NCBI GenBank assembly: GCA_002898115.1
Contig: BDTL01000082.1
Location: forward strand, 1 to 9,519
Length of the DNA stretch: 9,519 nt
Origin: a bacterium BMS3Bbin02
GTDB taxonomy: Bacteria; Actinomycetota; Acidimicrobiia; Spongiisociales; UBA5794
Direction of reading: 5' to 3'
Made by a program: the position numbers and the translations under genes. This document shows positions 1 to 6,669 of this stretch, piece by piece. Numbering within the stretch: the stretch's first letter is position 1; every line of letters starts with the position of its first letter. The notes under the pieces are model-generated. The model was given only the letters and a program-made list of their open reading frames with translations. It was not told the origin of the DNA and searched no databases.

Positions 1-253
1 CGTCGGGGTGGAGATACGTCACGATACCGGGATGCGCATCAGCGACTTTGCCGGAACCGCCGGCGTGGTCAATATGGCCGTGGGTAACCAGCAGCGCAAC
101 GGGCGTGATGTCCAGCGATGCCAGCAAGGCGCCGATTGCATCGGCATCCGGGGGCGCATCAACCACGATGCCGGGACCACCGCGCTCGGGTGCCACGACG
201 TAACAATTGGTTTGGGCGACCCACAGGGATCGCCCTTCGATGACCAGACTCAT
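1..253 (-). CDS. MBL-fold metallo-hydrolase (glyoxalase II-like), 3' end cut by window edge
   Basis: This is the N-terminal 84 residues of a metallo-beta-lactamase-fold hydrolase; the gene runs off the left edge. The zinc-binding motif THGHIDHAGG (about residues 60-69) is the HxHxDH signature that holds two metal ions in glyoxalase II and related hydrolases. It is preceded by the typical N-terminal beta strands (NCYVVAPE, then GIVVDAPPDADAI with the usual Asp after a hydrophobic strand). The start is ATG at 253, with a modest GGGTAGG-like ribosome site about 8-10 bases upstream. In many Actinomycetota a glyoxalase II-like gene lies downstream of relA and just before hisS, and this one fits that slot. 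The substrate cannot be told from the fragment; hydroxyacylglutathione is unlikely if the host is an actinobacterium using mycothiol. The family call is firm and the specific reaction is unknown. Confidence 0.9.
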   Translation of the reverse strand, partial: MSLVIEGRSLWVAQTNCYVVAPERGGPGIVVDAPPDADAIGALLASLDITPVALLVTHGHIDHAGGSGKVADAHPGIVTYLHPD

Positions 254-294
254 AACTACAAGCCTACCCGACAGTTGCGTGCGCCCCGCTGCAT

Positions 295-342
295 TCCAGT
301 GCCCGACCCGACTGACTGGAGACGGCGCGACAGGATGCGCCG
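295..342 (-). terminator. two weak stem-loops between the pilin operon and the MBL gene
   Basis: The 96-bp gap after the third pilin gene holds two short perfect inverted repeats. The first is CGGCGC/GCGCCG (323-328 with 337-342, 8-nt loop). The second is TCCAGT/ACTGGA (295-300 with 315-320, 14-nt loop). Their position just past the TAG stop suits transcription termination or transcript processing. Neither is followed by a T-run on the minus strand, so this is not a classical intrinsic terminator. Some read-through into the MBL gene is possible. In GC-rich DNA 6-bp stems can occur by chance. Confidence 0.25.
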
Positions 343-349
343 GGCCGAG

Positions 350-1960
350 CTAACAGCCGCCGGGTTTCGCCCAGCAGGGTGTCGGGGTTTCTCGCCAGTT
401 GGTGTAGGTCCACTCATCGCTCAGCAGCGGGAAGAACGGTGGCCGCAGCCGATCGAGCCTCGGGTCGAAGTTGTAGTTGCGGGGCGTAAAACAGCACGAC
501 ATGTTCCCGGTACCGAGCGAGGCGTTCGAGCCGTACATGTTCAGCTCGCTGTCCGACAGGTTTATCCGCGAGCCGTTACATGCGGTGGCGGTCTTAAGCT
601 GGCCGTTCTGATTGAGGATCGCCGCGTAGATGTTGAGCTCCCGATCCGAACCGACACTCGTCGGATTGATCCACACCTCGTCAGAGCCGATGAGCCCGAC
701 CACGTCGTTCCCGGTGAGTGCGCTGCCATAGGTGATGTCGGAAGCAATGATCACGTTGCGCCGGGTGGAGGAGTTCCCGGCATAGAACGAAACGATGCCG
801 TTCATTACGAAGGGCGCGGTGCTATTGAGTCCGATCACGATGTGCTGGTTGGCCCACACGGCGCCATTCACCGGTAGATCGAAGGTACTGAGATACGTCC
901 ATGAGGCGTTTTGGGAGTATTTCGTCCACGACGACTCGGCGCCGTCGCAGTAATCGGCAGCCGGTGGACTCGTCGCGTACGACACCTTGAGACGGGTCGG
1001 CTGCCCGACCGTATTCACAGTCTCGATCAGGTATGCGTCAACGCCTGCGGGAATGCCGGCGTTGTAGGTTGGGTCGAGACAGATACCACCGCTATCACAC
1101 GCGGCACGTTCGAGCAGACCAAGATCGTCCCAGAAACGATCGAAGTCGATCGGATCGGGGTAGTAGTCGGTGACGTATTCTCCTGCGGCGTTGTTGCCAC
1201 CGCTCGAATCGTAACCCTCGGCGCCGTTCTGCCACGTCGGCGGACCGTACCATTCGCCGTACGAATAGAACCCGATGCTGTTCTCAGCAAACACGTCCGC
1301 ATACGCTTCGCCGCCCGTCCGATACCCGATGTTTCCGCCGACGTACACCTTCCCGAACGTTTTGGCTCCGTTGCCATAGCGCAGGTCGTTCTCAACCATG
1401 CGAACGAATTCGGAAATCGCCGTTGCTCGAATCTCAGAGGTCACAACCCGGGGGTTCAGGCGCCCCGCCTGACGTCCGACCACCGTCACCTCTACCTGTT
1501 TCCCTCCGGCCGGCGGCGTGACGCGAAGCAGCACCTCGATGTCGTCATCCGGCGTGGACGCATCTCCGGCTAACAAAGGATGTGCATAGAAAGTAGTGGT
1601 TTCGACGTAGTCCCACGTAGCGCAGGTGGTTATCCAACTATTGCCCGGCGACACTGTGGTGTTGTACCCCGCGGAAGCCGTGTCGGTGCAGGTCCGTGGC
1701 GCCTCGGCTTCATCAACGTATCGTTGGTAATAGAGCGGATCGATTGACAGCTTCGTGGCATAACGCTCCAGCATTGCTTCGGTCCCGGCCAGAACGGTGT
1801 CTTCACGCTTGAAGTAGTCGGCTTGGTTCAATTGAGAACTGGCAAGCGCTTGGATCATCACCGTCATCAGGATGATCGCAAGCATGCCCATGACGACGAT
1901 CGCCATGGCGATGCCCTTCTGATCCTCATGGAGTTGGCGGAGTCTAGAGTCGATTGCCAT
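350..1960 (-). CDS. PilX/GspK-like minor pilin with large cysteine-rich beta-solenoid-like head
   Basis: This 536-residue protein starts with a prepilin-like leader ending QKG at residue 16, followed by a hydrophobic helix (about 17-41). The predicted cut is K-G|I. Position 5 of the mature form is Ile21, not the near-universal Glu, as in GspK and some PilX-type tip pilins. A helical continuation (42-72, with a TEAMLERYAT stretch) resembles PilX N-terminal regions. The rest is a large extracytoplasmic head. A YVGGNIGY segment lies near 206-213, and a repetitive hydrophobic strand region spans about 365-480 (HIVIGL, NVIIASDITYG, VGLIGSDEVWIN, LNIYAAILN, LNMYG). That region looks like the beta-solenoid of PilX/DUF4900-type proteins. 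The C-terminus has the NFDPRL...RPPFFP motif often seen in that group. Ten cysteines, all in the head, suggest disulfides. A GAGG ribosome site lies 7 bases before ATG 1960. The gene overlaps the preceding one by 17 bp. A tip role is inference. Confidence 0.8.
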   Translation of the reverse strand: MAIDSRLRQLHEDQKGIAMAIVVMGMLAIILMTVMIQALASSQLNQADYFKREDTVLAGTEAMLERYATKLSIDPLYYQRYVDEAEAPRTCTDTASAGYNTTVSPGNSWITTCATWDYVETTTFYAHPLLAGDASTPDDDIEVLLRVTPPAGGKQVEVTVVGRQAGRLNPRVVTSEIRATAISEFVRMVENDLRYGNGAKTFGKVYVGGNIGYRTGGEAYADVFAENSIGFYSYGEWYGPPTWQNGAEGYDSSGGNNAAGEYVTDYYPDPIDFDRFWDDLGLLERAACDSGGICLDPTYNAGIPAGVDAYLIETVNTVGQPTRLKVSYATSPPAADYCDGAESSWTKYSQNASWTYLSTFDLPVNGAVWANQHIVIGLNSTAPFVMNGIVSFYAGNSSTRRNVIIASDITYGSALTGNDVVGLIGSDEVWINPTSVGSDRELNIYAAILNQNGQLKTATACNGSRINLSDSELNMYGSNASLGTGNMSCCFTPRNYNFDPRLDRLRPPFFPLLSDEWTYTNWRETPTPCWAKPGGC

Positions 1961-2615
1961 TGCGCAGCCTCACGTCTTCTCGAATCTGCAACGCGGCGAG
2001 CGTTCCGAGTTCAGGGGTGGGATCGATGCGGAGGTCAATACGGACGACATCAAAATCGCACCTTGTGGCACCGCCGCACGACGTCGTCAATACCTCGGCG
2101 CCGGTGGTCCACGACACACCGATCAGCAGCGCGCCCCCTGTCGCAACGACATTGCTGATGAGGGTTCTCTCGGCAGGCGTATTGTCGTCGTATGTCCAGT
2201 TGGGTCCGGAGCCGGTGTCCGCGGCTATCACTTCGTGAACAAAGTCGCAGATATTGTTTGCACAGTTGGTGAGGTAGTAGCGGTATCGCTCGGGCCCGTC
2301 AATGTCAGCGCGCCGATCGGAATAGAAGATGAGGTCGAGCGAGCTCCATGAGGAATCGAGCTTTTCGATGATGGCGCCGTCGCCGTCGATGTCCGTCGCC
2401 TGACGGAGCTCAAGCAACATCTGAGAGATCACCGGCCGAATGTCACGCAGCGTCGATGCGCGCTGATCTTCTAGCTGGACGTTGCGGCTGAACGCTGAGA
2501 ACAACGTAAAGAAGGCAGCAGACACCATGAGGGTGATTATGGTCGCGACCGTCACCTCGGTGAGGGTCATCCCCTTCTCCCCGGACCGGAGACGACGTGT
2601 CACATTCGTCAACAT
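1944..2615 (-). CDS. PilW/GspJ-like prepilin-type minor pilin
   Basis: This 223-residue type IV prepilin has a short basic leader ending GEKG (residue 15). The class III signal peptidase site is G|MTLTEV, with the conserved Glu at mature position 5 (Glu20) and a hydrophobic helix to about residue 37. The following stretch, with RDIRPVISQMLLELRQATDI at about 60-79, matches the PilW/GspJ pattern in which a long helix ends in an 'LR.AT' segment before a beta-rich head. Four cysteines form two close pairs (NCANNIC, CX4C; SCGGATRC, CX5C), probably disulfides outside the cell. I chose ATG 2615, which overlaps the upstream TGA by 7 bp and has GGAG/GAG about 6-12 bases before it. An in-frame GTG at 2633 would add six residues but lacks a ribosome site. 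It is the middle gene of three coupled pilin genes and is expected to join PilV- and PilX-like neighbours in a tip complex. Confidence 0.82.
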   Translation of the reverse strand: MLTNVTRRLRSGEKGMTLTEVTVATIITLMVSAAFFTLFSAFSRNVQLEDQRASTLRDIRPVISQMLLELRQATDIDGDGAIIEKLDSSWSSLDLIFYSDRRADIDGPERYRYYLTNCANNICDFVHEVIAADTGSGPNWTYDDNTPAERTLISNVVATGGALLIGVSWTTGAEVLTTSCGGATRCDFDVVRIDLRIDPTPELGTLAALQIREDVRLRNGNRL

Positions 2616-4186
2616 GACCCGCTCACGCTCCACGTCTTGTTGTAGTTGTTGAGCGTCGTGCTCGTGCTACTCAAAGGAGAACTCGGGTACGAGGCCGTGT
2701 CACAGAATGCCTTCAACTCAACGAGTTGGCCATAGTTCTCAGCCAGGATGAACGTCACGTTCCCCAGGTAGTTGGCCGGGATCCGCACCCATGTTCCGCT
2801 GGAACCGCCGAGCCGATATTCATAGAATCCGTTGGGACCGACCGGGCCATAACGAAGCCGGAATCGATCGGTCCCGCTCGGCTTGCTGACCTGGAGAGTC
2901 CTGCTCCCGGACCCCGAGCCCGTGGAGAAACTCCACACCGCATCACCGTGCCCCCAGACCGTCGATGCTGTCGCGGTGAGACTCCCGGTACTTGCGGGGA
3001 TGTTGAGCGTTACCTGCCCGTTCTCGTCGGTGTACCCGATCCATGAGCCGAGCGTCGGATGGACCACCTCGACTCTTGCGCCGTTGATCACATAGCTCGA
3101 CCACCCGACGTAGTTGACTGTGAACACGTAGTCAACGCCTGTGAAGGCCTGCACTTCCATGTCAATCGTGCCGCTCGCGGACGTGCCGCCACCAAACCCG
3201 GGGACATCAAGATCGACAAACGTCGTGGCGTATCCGGAGGCACTCGCGGTCACGCGGTACAAGTCCGGCACGAGGTCGGAGAAGCTGTACTCGCCCGGCG
3301 AGCCGGTGTATGTCCACCCCGAAGAGAGGTCAAGCAAGGTCAGAGAGGCGTTTGTTATCGGAAGCCCTGTGTCTTGGTCGTTGACGGTCATCGTCAGCGA
3401 CGCCGGCTGATAGAGGCGGACGGTACGCTTGGCGTTCCATCCCCCGATTGCGTCGACGAACGTCGCTCCACTCGAAATCGAAACCGGATCAATCAACCAG
3501 TCGGTTGATCCGAACGTCTGGATCGTATACGTTCCAAGATCGACACCGGCGAAGTACTGGCTGAGATTCGCATCGGAGGAAACGTAGGTGTTCGGCCCCA
3601 CGATCTGCACTTTCGGCGGTGGATCACCATATGGGTCGTAGGGCTCGTAGAGGTCAAGGTCTACTTGAACCACGGCGACGGTCTCAAGCGCCCCGATTGT
3701 CGGCGGTGAGACAATGGTTTCCATCGTCACGGGTTTCGCCGAGCCGACGACCGGCGATACCGTGACGACCACGGACTTGTAGTTGACACCCAGGTCGTAG
3801 GTACCTTCAACGCCATCGCCACCCTGGGCAACTACGTTCAGGCCGGTCAGACTGCCGACGTACTGGACCGTCGTCTCGACGGTGTAGTCGCGCCCCGACA
3901 CGTTCTGTATCTCGGTACGTGCGAGGATCCCATCAGGGGCGTAACCGACGTTTCCGACGTCATCGTATACGAGAGAACGCACTTCTTCGATGCGCGCCTG
4001 GGCGATGTTTTCGGCCACCGTCGTGTCTTTGGCACGGTCGATTGTGCGCATAGAAATGGCCAACGGTGTGATCGTCAGCACAATCGCGATAAGTAGAATT
4101 CCCGCCGCCATCATGGACTCGACGATGGTGAATCCACCCTCGGCGTCTTCCAAGCGGACGCGGAACCGGTCCTCAAGTATTGCCAT
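2609..4186 (-). CDS. PilV/GspI-like prepilin with three tandem beta-sandwich domains
   Basis: This 525-residue protein has a type IV prepilin N-terminus. The leader ends AEGG (residue 18) and is cut before FTIVE, with Glu at mature position 5 (Glu23). A hydrophobic helix runs to about 45. The helix continues with AENIAQARIEEVRSLVYDDV (58-77), a PilV/GspI hallmark. A beta-rich region (100-165) follows. Next come three units that look like carboxypeptidase-regulatory or CNA-B-like folds (about 170-260, 261-346, 350-435). Clues are VPDLYRVTASASGYATTFVD in unit 2 and GYTDENGQVTLNIPAS in unit 3. The last 85 residues hold the only two cysteines, C495 and the terminal C525, which could close a C-terminal loop like that of type IVa pilins. 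The family usually has 120-200 residues, so this is a large extended form. Start is uncertain: ATG 4186 is preferred, GTG 4207 is the alternative, and neither has a clear ribosome site. The likely role is a tip adhesin or substrate-binding minor pilin (inference). Confidence 0.8.
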   Translation of the reverse strand: MAILEDRFRVRLEDAEGGFTIVESMMAAGILLIAIVLTITPLAISMRTIDRAKDTTVAENIAQARIEEVRSLVYDDVGNVGYAPDGILARTEIQNVSGRDYTVETTVQYVGSLTGLNVVAQGGDGVEGTYDLGVNYKSVVVTVSPVVGSAKPVTMETIVSPPTIGALETVAVVQVDLDLYEPYDPYGDPPPKVQIVGPNTYVSSDANLSQYFAGVDLGTYTIQTFGSTDWLIDPVSISSGATFVDAIGGWNAKRTVRLYQPASLTMTVNDQDTGLPITNASLTLLDLSSGWTYTGSPGEYSFSDLVPDLYRVTASASGYATTFVDLDVPGFGGGTSASGTIDMEVQAFTGVDYVFTVNYVGWSSYVINGARVEVVHPTLGSWIGYTDENGQVTLNIPASTGSLTATASTVWGHGDAVWSFSTGSGSGSRTLQVSKPSGTDRFRLRYGPVGPNGFYEYRLGGSSGTWVRIPANYLGNVTFILAENYGQLVELKAFCDTASYPSSPLSSTSTTLNNYNKTWSVSGSC

Positions 4187-4247
4187 GGGGTATTCGTCGG
4201 CAAACACAGGCCATTTCTTGAGTATTCGCGGTACCCGCTGAGGGTGC

Positions 4248-4268
4248 CATTTCCCGGCGGCCGGAATG
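4248..4268 (-). other. bulged hairpin in the pilin operon leader
   Basis: CATT plus CCGG (4248-4251, 4254-4257) pair with CCGG plus AATG (4261-4268), leaving a 2-nt bulge and a 3-nt loop. The hairpin lies 40-80 bases upstream of the first pilin start, so it would be in the 5' leader of the operon mRNA if the promoter is in the relA-pilin gap. Function is unknown; it may be chance in GC-rich DNA. Confidence 0.2.
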
Positions 4269-4307
4269 ACTACGTGGTGCCCTAGTTCCCACCCTCAATC
4301 AACAGTT

Positions 4308-4351
4308 CTGGCGTCCATATGCCCCCAAAATAGTGCACGATCGGACGCCAG
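4308..4351. repeat. perfect 9-bp inverted repeat between relA and the pilin operon
   Basis: CTGGCGTCC at 4308-4316 is the exact reverse complement of GGACGCCAG at 4343-4351, with a 26-base AT-richer spacer that contains the palindrome GTGCAC. It lies 13 bases past the relA stop (TAA, 4366-4364) and about 120 bases before the first pilin start. It could form a stem with a long loop at the relA mRNA end, or be a two-site operator for a dimeric regulator of the pilin operon. There is no T-run after the arm on the minus strand, so an intrinsic terminator is unlikely. I found no convincing -35/-10 pair in the 4187-4363 gap, although a promoter is expected there. Confidence 0.4.
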
Positions 4352-4363
4352 TACCCTGGGAAG

Positions 4364-6565
4364 TTACCGGTCCCCGGCCTGAGGGACCAGCCGGTACGCA
4401 TCAAACACGCCGTCAATTGCCGCGAGTTCCTTCACGATTCCATCAAGGGCCTGCGCATCACTGATTTCGATCTCGTATCGAAGGACAGCTATGCGATCGC
4501 GTCCCGTGGCAGAGGATGACGCCTGAATGTTGGCGCCGAGCGCGGACAACGACGACGTCACATCGCGCAGCAGCCAGGGCCGGTCAAGCGCCTCAACCTG
4601 TACCCAGACAAAGAACGAGCCGGTTTGTTGTGGAGCCCACGCAACGTCGATCAGGCGCTCCGAGCGCTCCCCGAGGGCGCCGACGTTCGCACAATCCGCA
4701 CGATGGACTGAGACGCCGCGCCCGAGGGTCACGAACCCGACAATCTCATCGCCGGGAACCGGCGCGCAACAACGGGCTATGCGCACCAGCAGGTCGTCCA
4801 TACCCTCCACGATGATGGACCTCTTGGGGCGCCGCTCCTTGCGGTGCACCGGTGGTGACAGGAGATCCTCATCCGCTTCGTCGGGTTTCTCGGGAGAAAG
4901 CAACCGTACCAGCCGGTTGGCGACTGTCTGGGCACTCAAGCGCCCCTCACCCACCGCAATAAACATCGTGTCGCCGTCGTCATACCCCATGTCCCCGGCG
5001 ATTTCGTTGAGCAGGTTCTCACGACCCTGCTGGGATAGACCGAGACCCTCACGCCGAATCGCCTTCGCAACGAAGTCCTTGCCGTCCTGGAGCGCCGCCC
5101 CGCGACGTTCTCTTGTGTACCAGTTGCGAATCTTGGATGCGGCTCGCGACGACTGGACGAAGTCCAGCCAATCGCGACTTGGATGTGCAGCCTTCGACTT
5201 CGATGTGATGATCTCGACGATGTCGCCTGATTCAAGTTCGGTCGCGAGCGGCACAAGACGCCCGTTCACCTTCGCCCCGACGCATTTGTGTCCAACATCT
5301 GTGTGAACCAAGTAGGCAAAATCCACAGGTGTGGAACCCCGCGGAAGCGTGAGTACCTTCCCGGCCGGAGTGATAGCAAATACCTCGTCCTGATAGAGGT
5401 CGAGCTTCAGATTCTCAAGGAACTCTGCGGGGTCACTCGACTCCTCCTGGAGTGAGCGGAGATCAGCTACGAAGTCGTCAGCCGCCGTAGTGACCCCCTC
5501 CTTGTAGCGCCAGTGTGCCGCAATTCCGTACTCCGCCATATAGTGCATTTCGTGTGTACGGATCTGGATCTCAAGCGCCTTTCCGTCGGGTCCGACAACC
5601 GTCGTGTGGAGCGACTGGTAGAGGTTGTATTTCGGAGTTGCGATGTAGTCCTTGAAACGACCGTCGATCGGCCTCCACATGGTGTGGACAAGACCCAGAG
5701 TGGCGTAGCAGTCTCGGGTGTCATTCACGCGCACTCTGACGCCGATGAGGTCGTGAATATCGTCGAATTCGAGGCCCGACGAGATCATCTTTCGGTAGAT
5801 TGAATAGAGGTGTTTCGGGCGACCGGTGATTTCTGCATCAATGCCCGCCTCGTCGAGCGCATGCACGAGCTCGCCGATCACATCCTCGATGTGCTGTTCG
5901 CGTTTCGGCGCACGCCTGCGAACCAGATCCTCCAATTCGGCCATCCGCTTTGGGTACAGCGTTGCGAAACAACGCTCTTCCATTTCGTGCTTCACTTCCT
6001 GCACACCGAGTCGACTCGCAAGCGGCGCATACACATCGAGTGTTTCGCGGGCAACCCTCATCCTCTTCTCCTCAGGCAAGGGACCCAGCGTCCGCATGTT
6101 GTGCAGACGATCGGCGAGTTTGATGATGAGCACCCGAATGTCGTGAGACATCGCGATTGCCATCTTGCGAATCGTTGCCGCCTGTTGTTCTTCTCGCGAT
6201 GAGAACTTTATGCGATCAAGCTTGGTGACACCATCGATAAGCGCGGCGACGACCTCGCCGAACTCGGCCGCAATGTCGTCCAGGGTTACTGCGGTATCTT
6301 CGACAACGTCGTGGAGAAATGCTGCGACAAGAGTCTCACCGTCCATACCGAAGTCGGCGAGGATCTCCGCCACGGCGAGCGGATGCGTCACATATTCCTC
6401 ACCCGTACGGCGGGTCTGACCCTGATGCGCCGCTACCGCGACATCAAAAGCACGATCGAGGATGTCCCGCGCGGCATCGTCGCCATGGTGTCGTCGGTAC
6501 AACGACACCACCGAGGCGAGGATCTCGCGCGCCGGCCTGCCCGTCCTAGACGTGTCAGTCACCAC
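4364..6565 (-). CDS. relA: bifunctional (p)ppGpp synthetase/hydrolase RelA/SpoT (Rel)
   Basis: This enzyme makes (p)ppGpp from GTP/GDP and ATP in starvation and also degrades it to GDP/GTP; it is cytosolic and ribosome-associated. The HD hydrolase domain has its metal ligands: H61 in YVTHPLAVAE, H85-D86 with E89-D90 in LHDVVEDT, and RLHNM near 153-157. The HDxxED form indicates active hydrolysis. The synthetase domain has DLIGVRV (272-278), RFKD (303-306, the bifunctional-type motif, not the EFDD of RelA-only enzymes) and EIQIRT (332-337). A TGS domain follows (about 393-454), then a Cys-containing RCCAPVPGDEIVGF region (about 598-630) and a C-terminal ACT domain (about 655-733). I start it at GTG 6565: AAAGGGAG lies 7 bases upstream, giving 733 residues. 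A TTG at 6661 would add 32 residues with no ribosome site and no family similarity that I can see. GTG 6562, in frame next door, is a minor alternative. Confidence 0.96.
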   Translation of the reverse strand: MVTDTSRTGRPAREILASVVSLYRRHHGDDAARDILDRAFDVAVAAHQGQTRRTGEEYVTHPLAVAEILADFGMDGETLVAAFLHDVVEDTAVTLDDIAAEFGEVVAALIDGVTKLDRIKFSSREEQQAATIRKMAIAMSHDIRVLIIKLADRLHNMRTLGPLPEEKRMRVARETLDVYAPLASRLGVQEVKHEMEERCFATLYPKRMAELEDLVRRRAPKREQHIEDVIGELVHALDEAGIDAEITGRPKHLYSIYRKMISSGLEFDDIHDLIGVRVRVNDTRDCYATLGLVHTMWRPIDGRFKDYIATPKYNLYQSLHTTVVGPDGKALEIQIRTHEMHYMAEYGIAAHWRYKEGVTTAADDFVADLRSLQEESSDPAEFLENLKLDLYQDEVFAITPAGKVLTLPRGSTPVDFAYLVHTDVGHKCVGAKVNGRLVPLATELESGDIVEIITSKSKAAHPSRDWLDFVQSSRAASKIRNWYTRERRGAALQDGKDFVAKAIRREGLGLSQQGRENLLNEIAGDMGYDDGDTMFIAVGEGRLSAQTVANRLVRLLSPEKPDEADEDLLSPPVHRKERRPKRSIIVEGMDDLLVRIARCCAPVPGDEIVGFVTLGRGVSVHRADCANVGALGERSERLIDVAWAPQQTGSFFVWVQVEALDRPWLLRDVTSSLSALGANIQASSSATGRDRIAVLRYEIEISDAQALDGIVKELAAIDGVFDAYRLVPQAGDR

Positions 6566-6577
6566 AGTCGCGCTCCC
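6566..6577 (-). promoter_or_regulatory. strong ribosome binding site that sets the relA start
   Basis: On the minus strand AAAGGGAG followed by CGCGACT precedes GTG at 6565. The AGGGAG core is close to the ideal anti-16S sequence and the 7-base spacing is optimal, which favours this start over the upstream TTG at 6661. Confidence 0.75.
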
Positions 6578-6585
6578 TTTCTCGT

Positions 6586-6669
6586 GAGGTGCCGCAGAGC
6601 GAACCTCTGAGTCCCGGTGGCCCGGCCACCGGCGTTCCGCGTGGTCCGCGGACACCGCCAAGCGGTCCG
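6586..6669 (-). other. three consecutive GC-rich stem-loops in the secF-relA spacer
   Basis: The 121-bp gap between the secF TAA and the relA GTG contains three compact hairpins. The first, 6649-6669, pairs CGGAC and CGC with GCG and GTCCG across a 2-nt bulge and a 3-nt loop. The second, 6614-6632, is a perfect 8-bp stem, CCGGTGGC/GCCACCGG, with a 3-nt loop. The third, 6586-6607, pairs GAGGT and CGC with GCG and ACCTC around a small internal loop. The third ends 9 bases before the relA ribosome site. A perfect 10-bp palindrome GTCCGCGGAC (6644-6653) and a 10-bp imperfect tandem repeat (6658-6677) overlap the first. None has a T-tract. They may be processing or attenuation elements separating secDF from relA, or may arise from base composition. 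Confidence 0.35.

Noticed and set aside
8..877. 289-residue plus-strand open frame
   Set aside because: It lies antisense to the MBL hydrolase and the third pilin gene, both supported by clear motifs. Its translation has no recognisable domain and is Arg/Gly/Pro-rich as expected of a GC-rich shadow frame.
911..1573. 220-residue plus-strand open frame
   Set aside because: Fully antisense to the PilX/GspK-like gene, with no ribosome site or family features noticed.
2616..2633. GTG at 2633 as start of the second pilin
   Set aside because: No ribosome site precedes it. ATG 2615 has GGAG/GAG upstream and a tighter overlap with the previous stop.
3487..3511. Inverted repeat around TCAACC/GGTTGA (3493-3498 with 3503-3508)
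   Set aside because: A 6-bp stem inside the coding region of the first pilin with a duplicated ATCA; explained by codons and too short to claim function.
4269..4307. Possible promoter with TTGATT and TAGGGC, or an ECF-like GGAAC element
   Set aside because: The spacing of the first pair is only 12 bases and no matching -10 element follows the GGAAC, so no promoter is supported here.
4527..5306. 259-residue plus-strand open frame
   Set aside because: Antisense to the TGS to ACT part of relA; composition is Ser/Arg/Pro-rich with no motif.
5810..6202. Overlapping plus-strand frames within relA
   Set aside because: Antisense to the strongly conserved hydrolase/synthetase region; no independent evidence.
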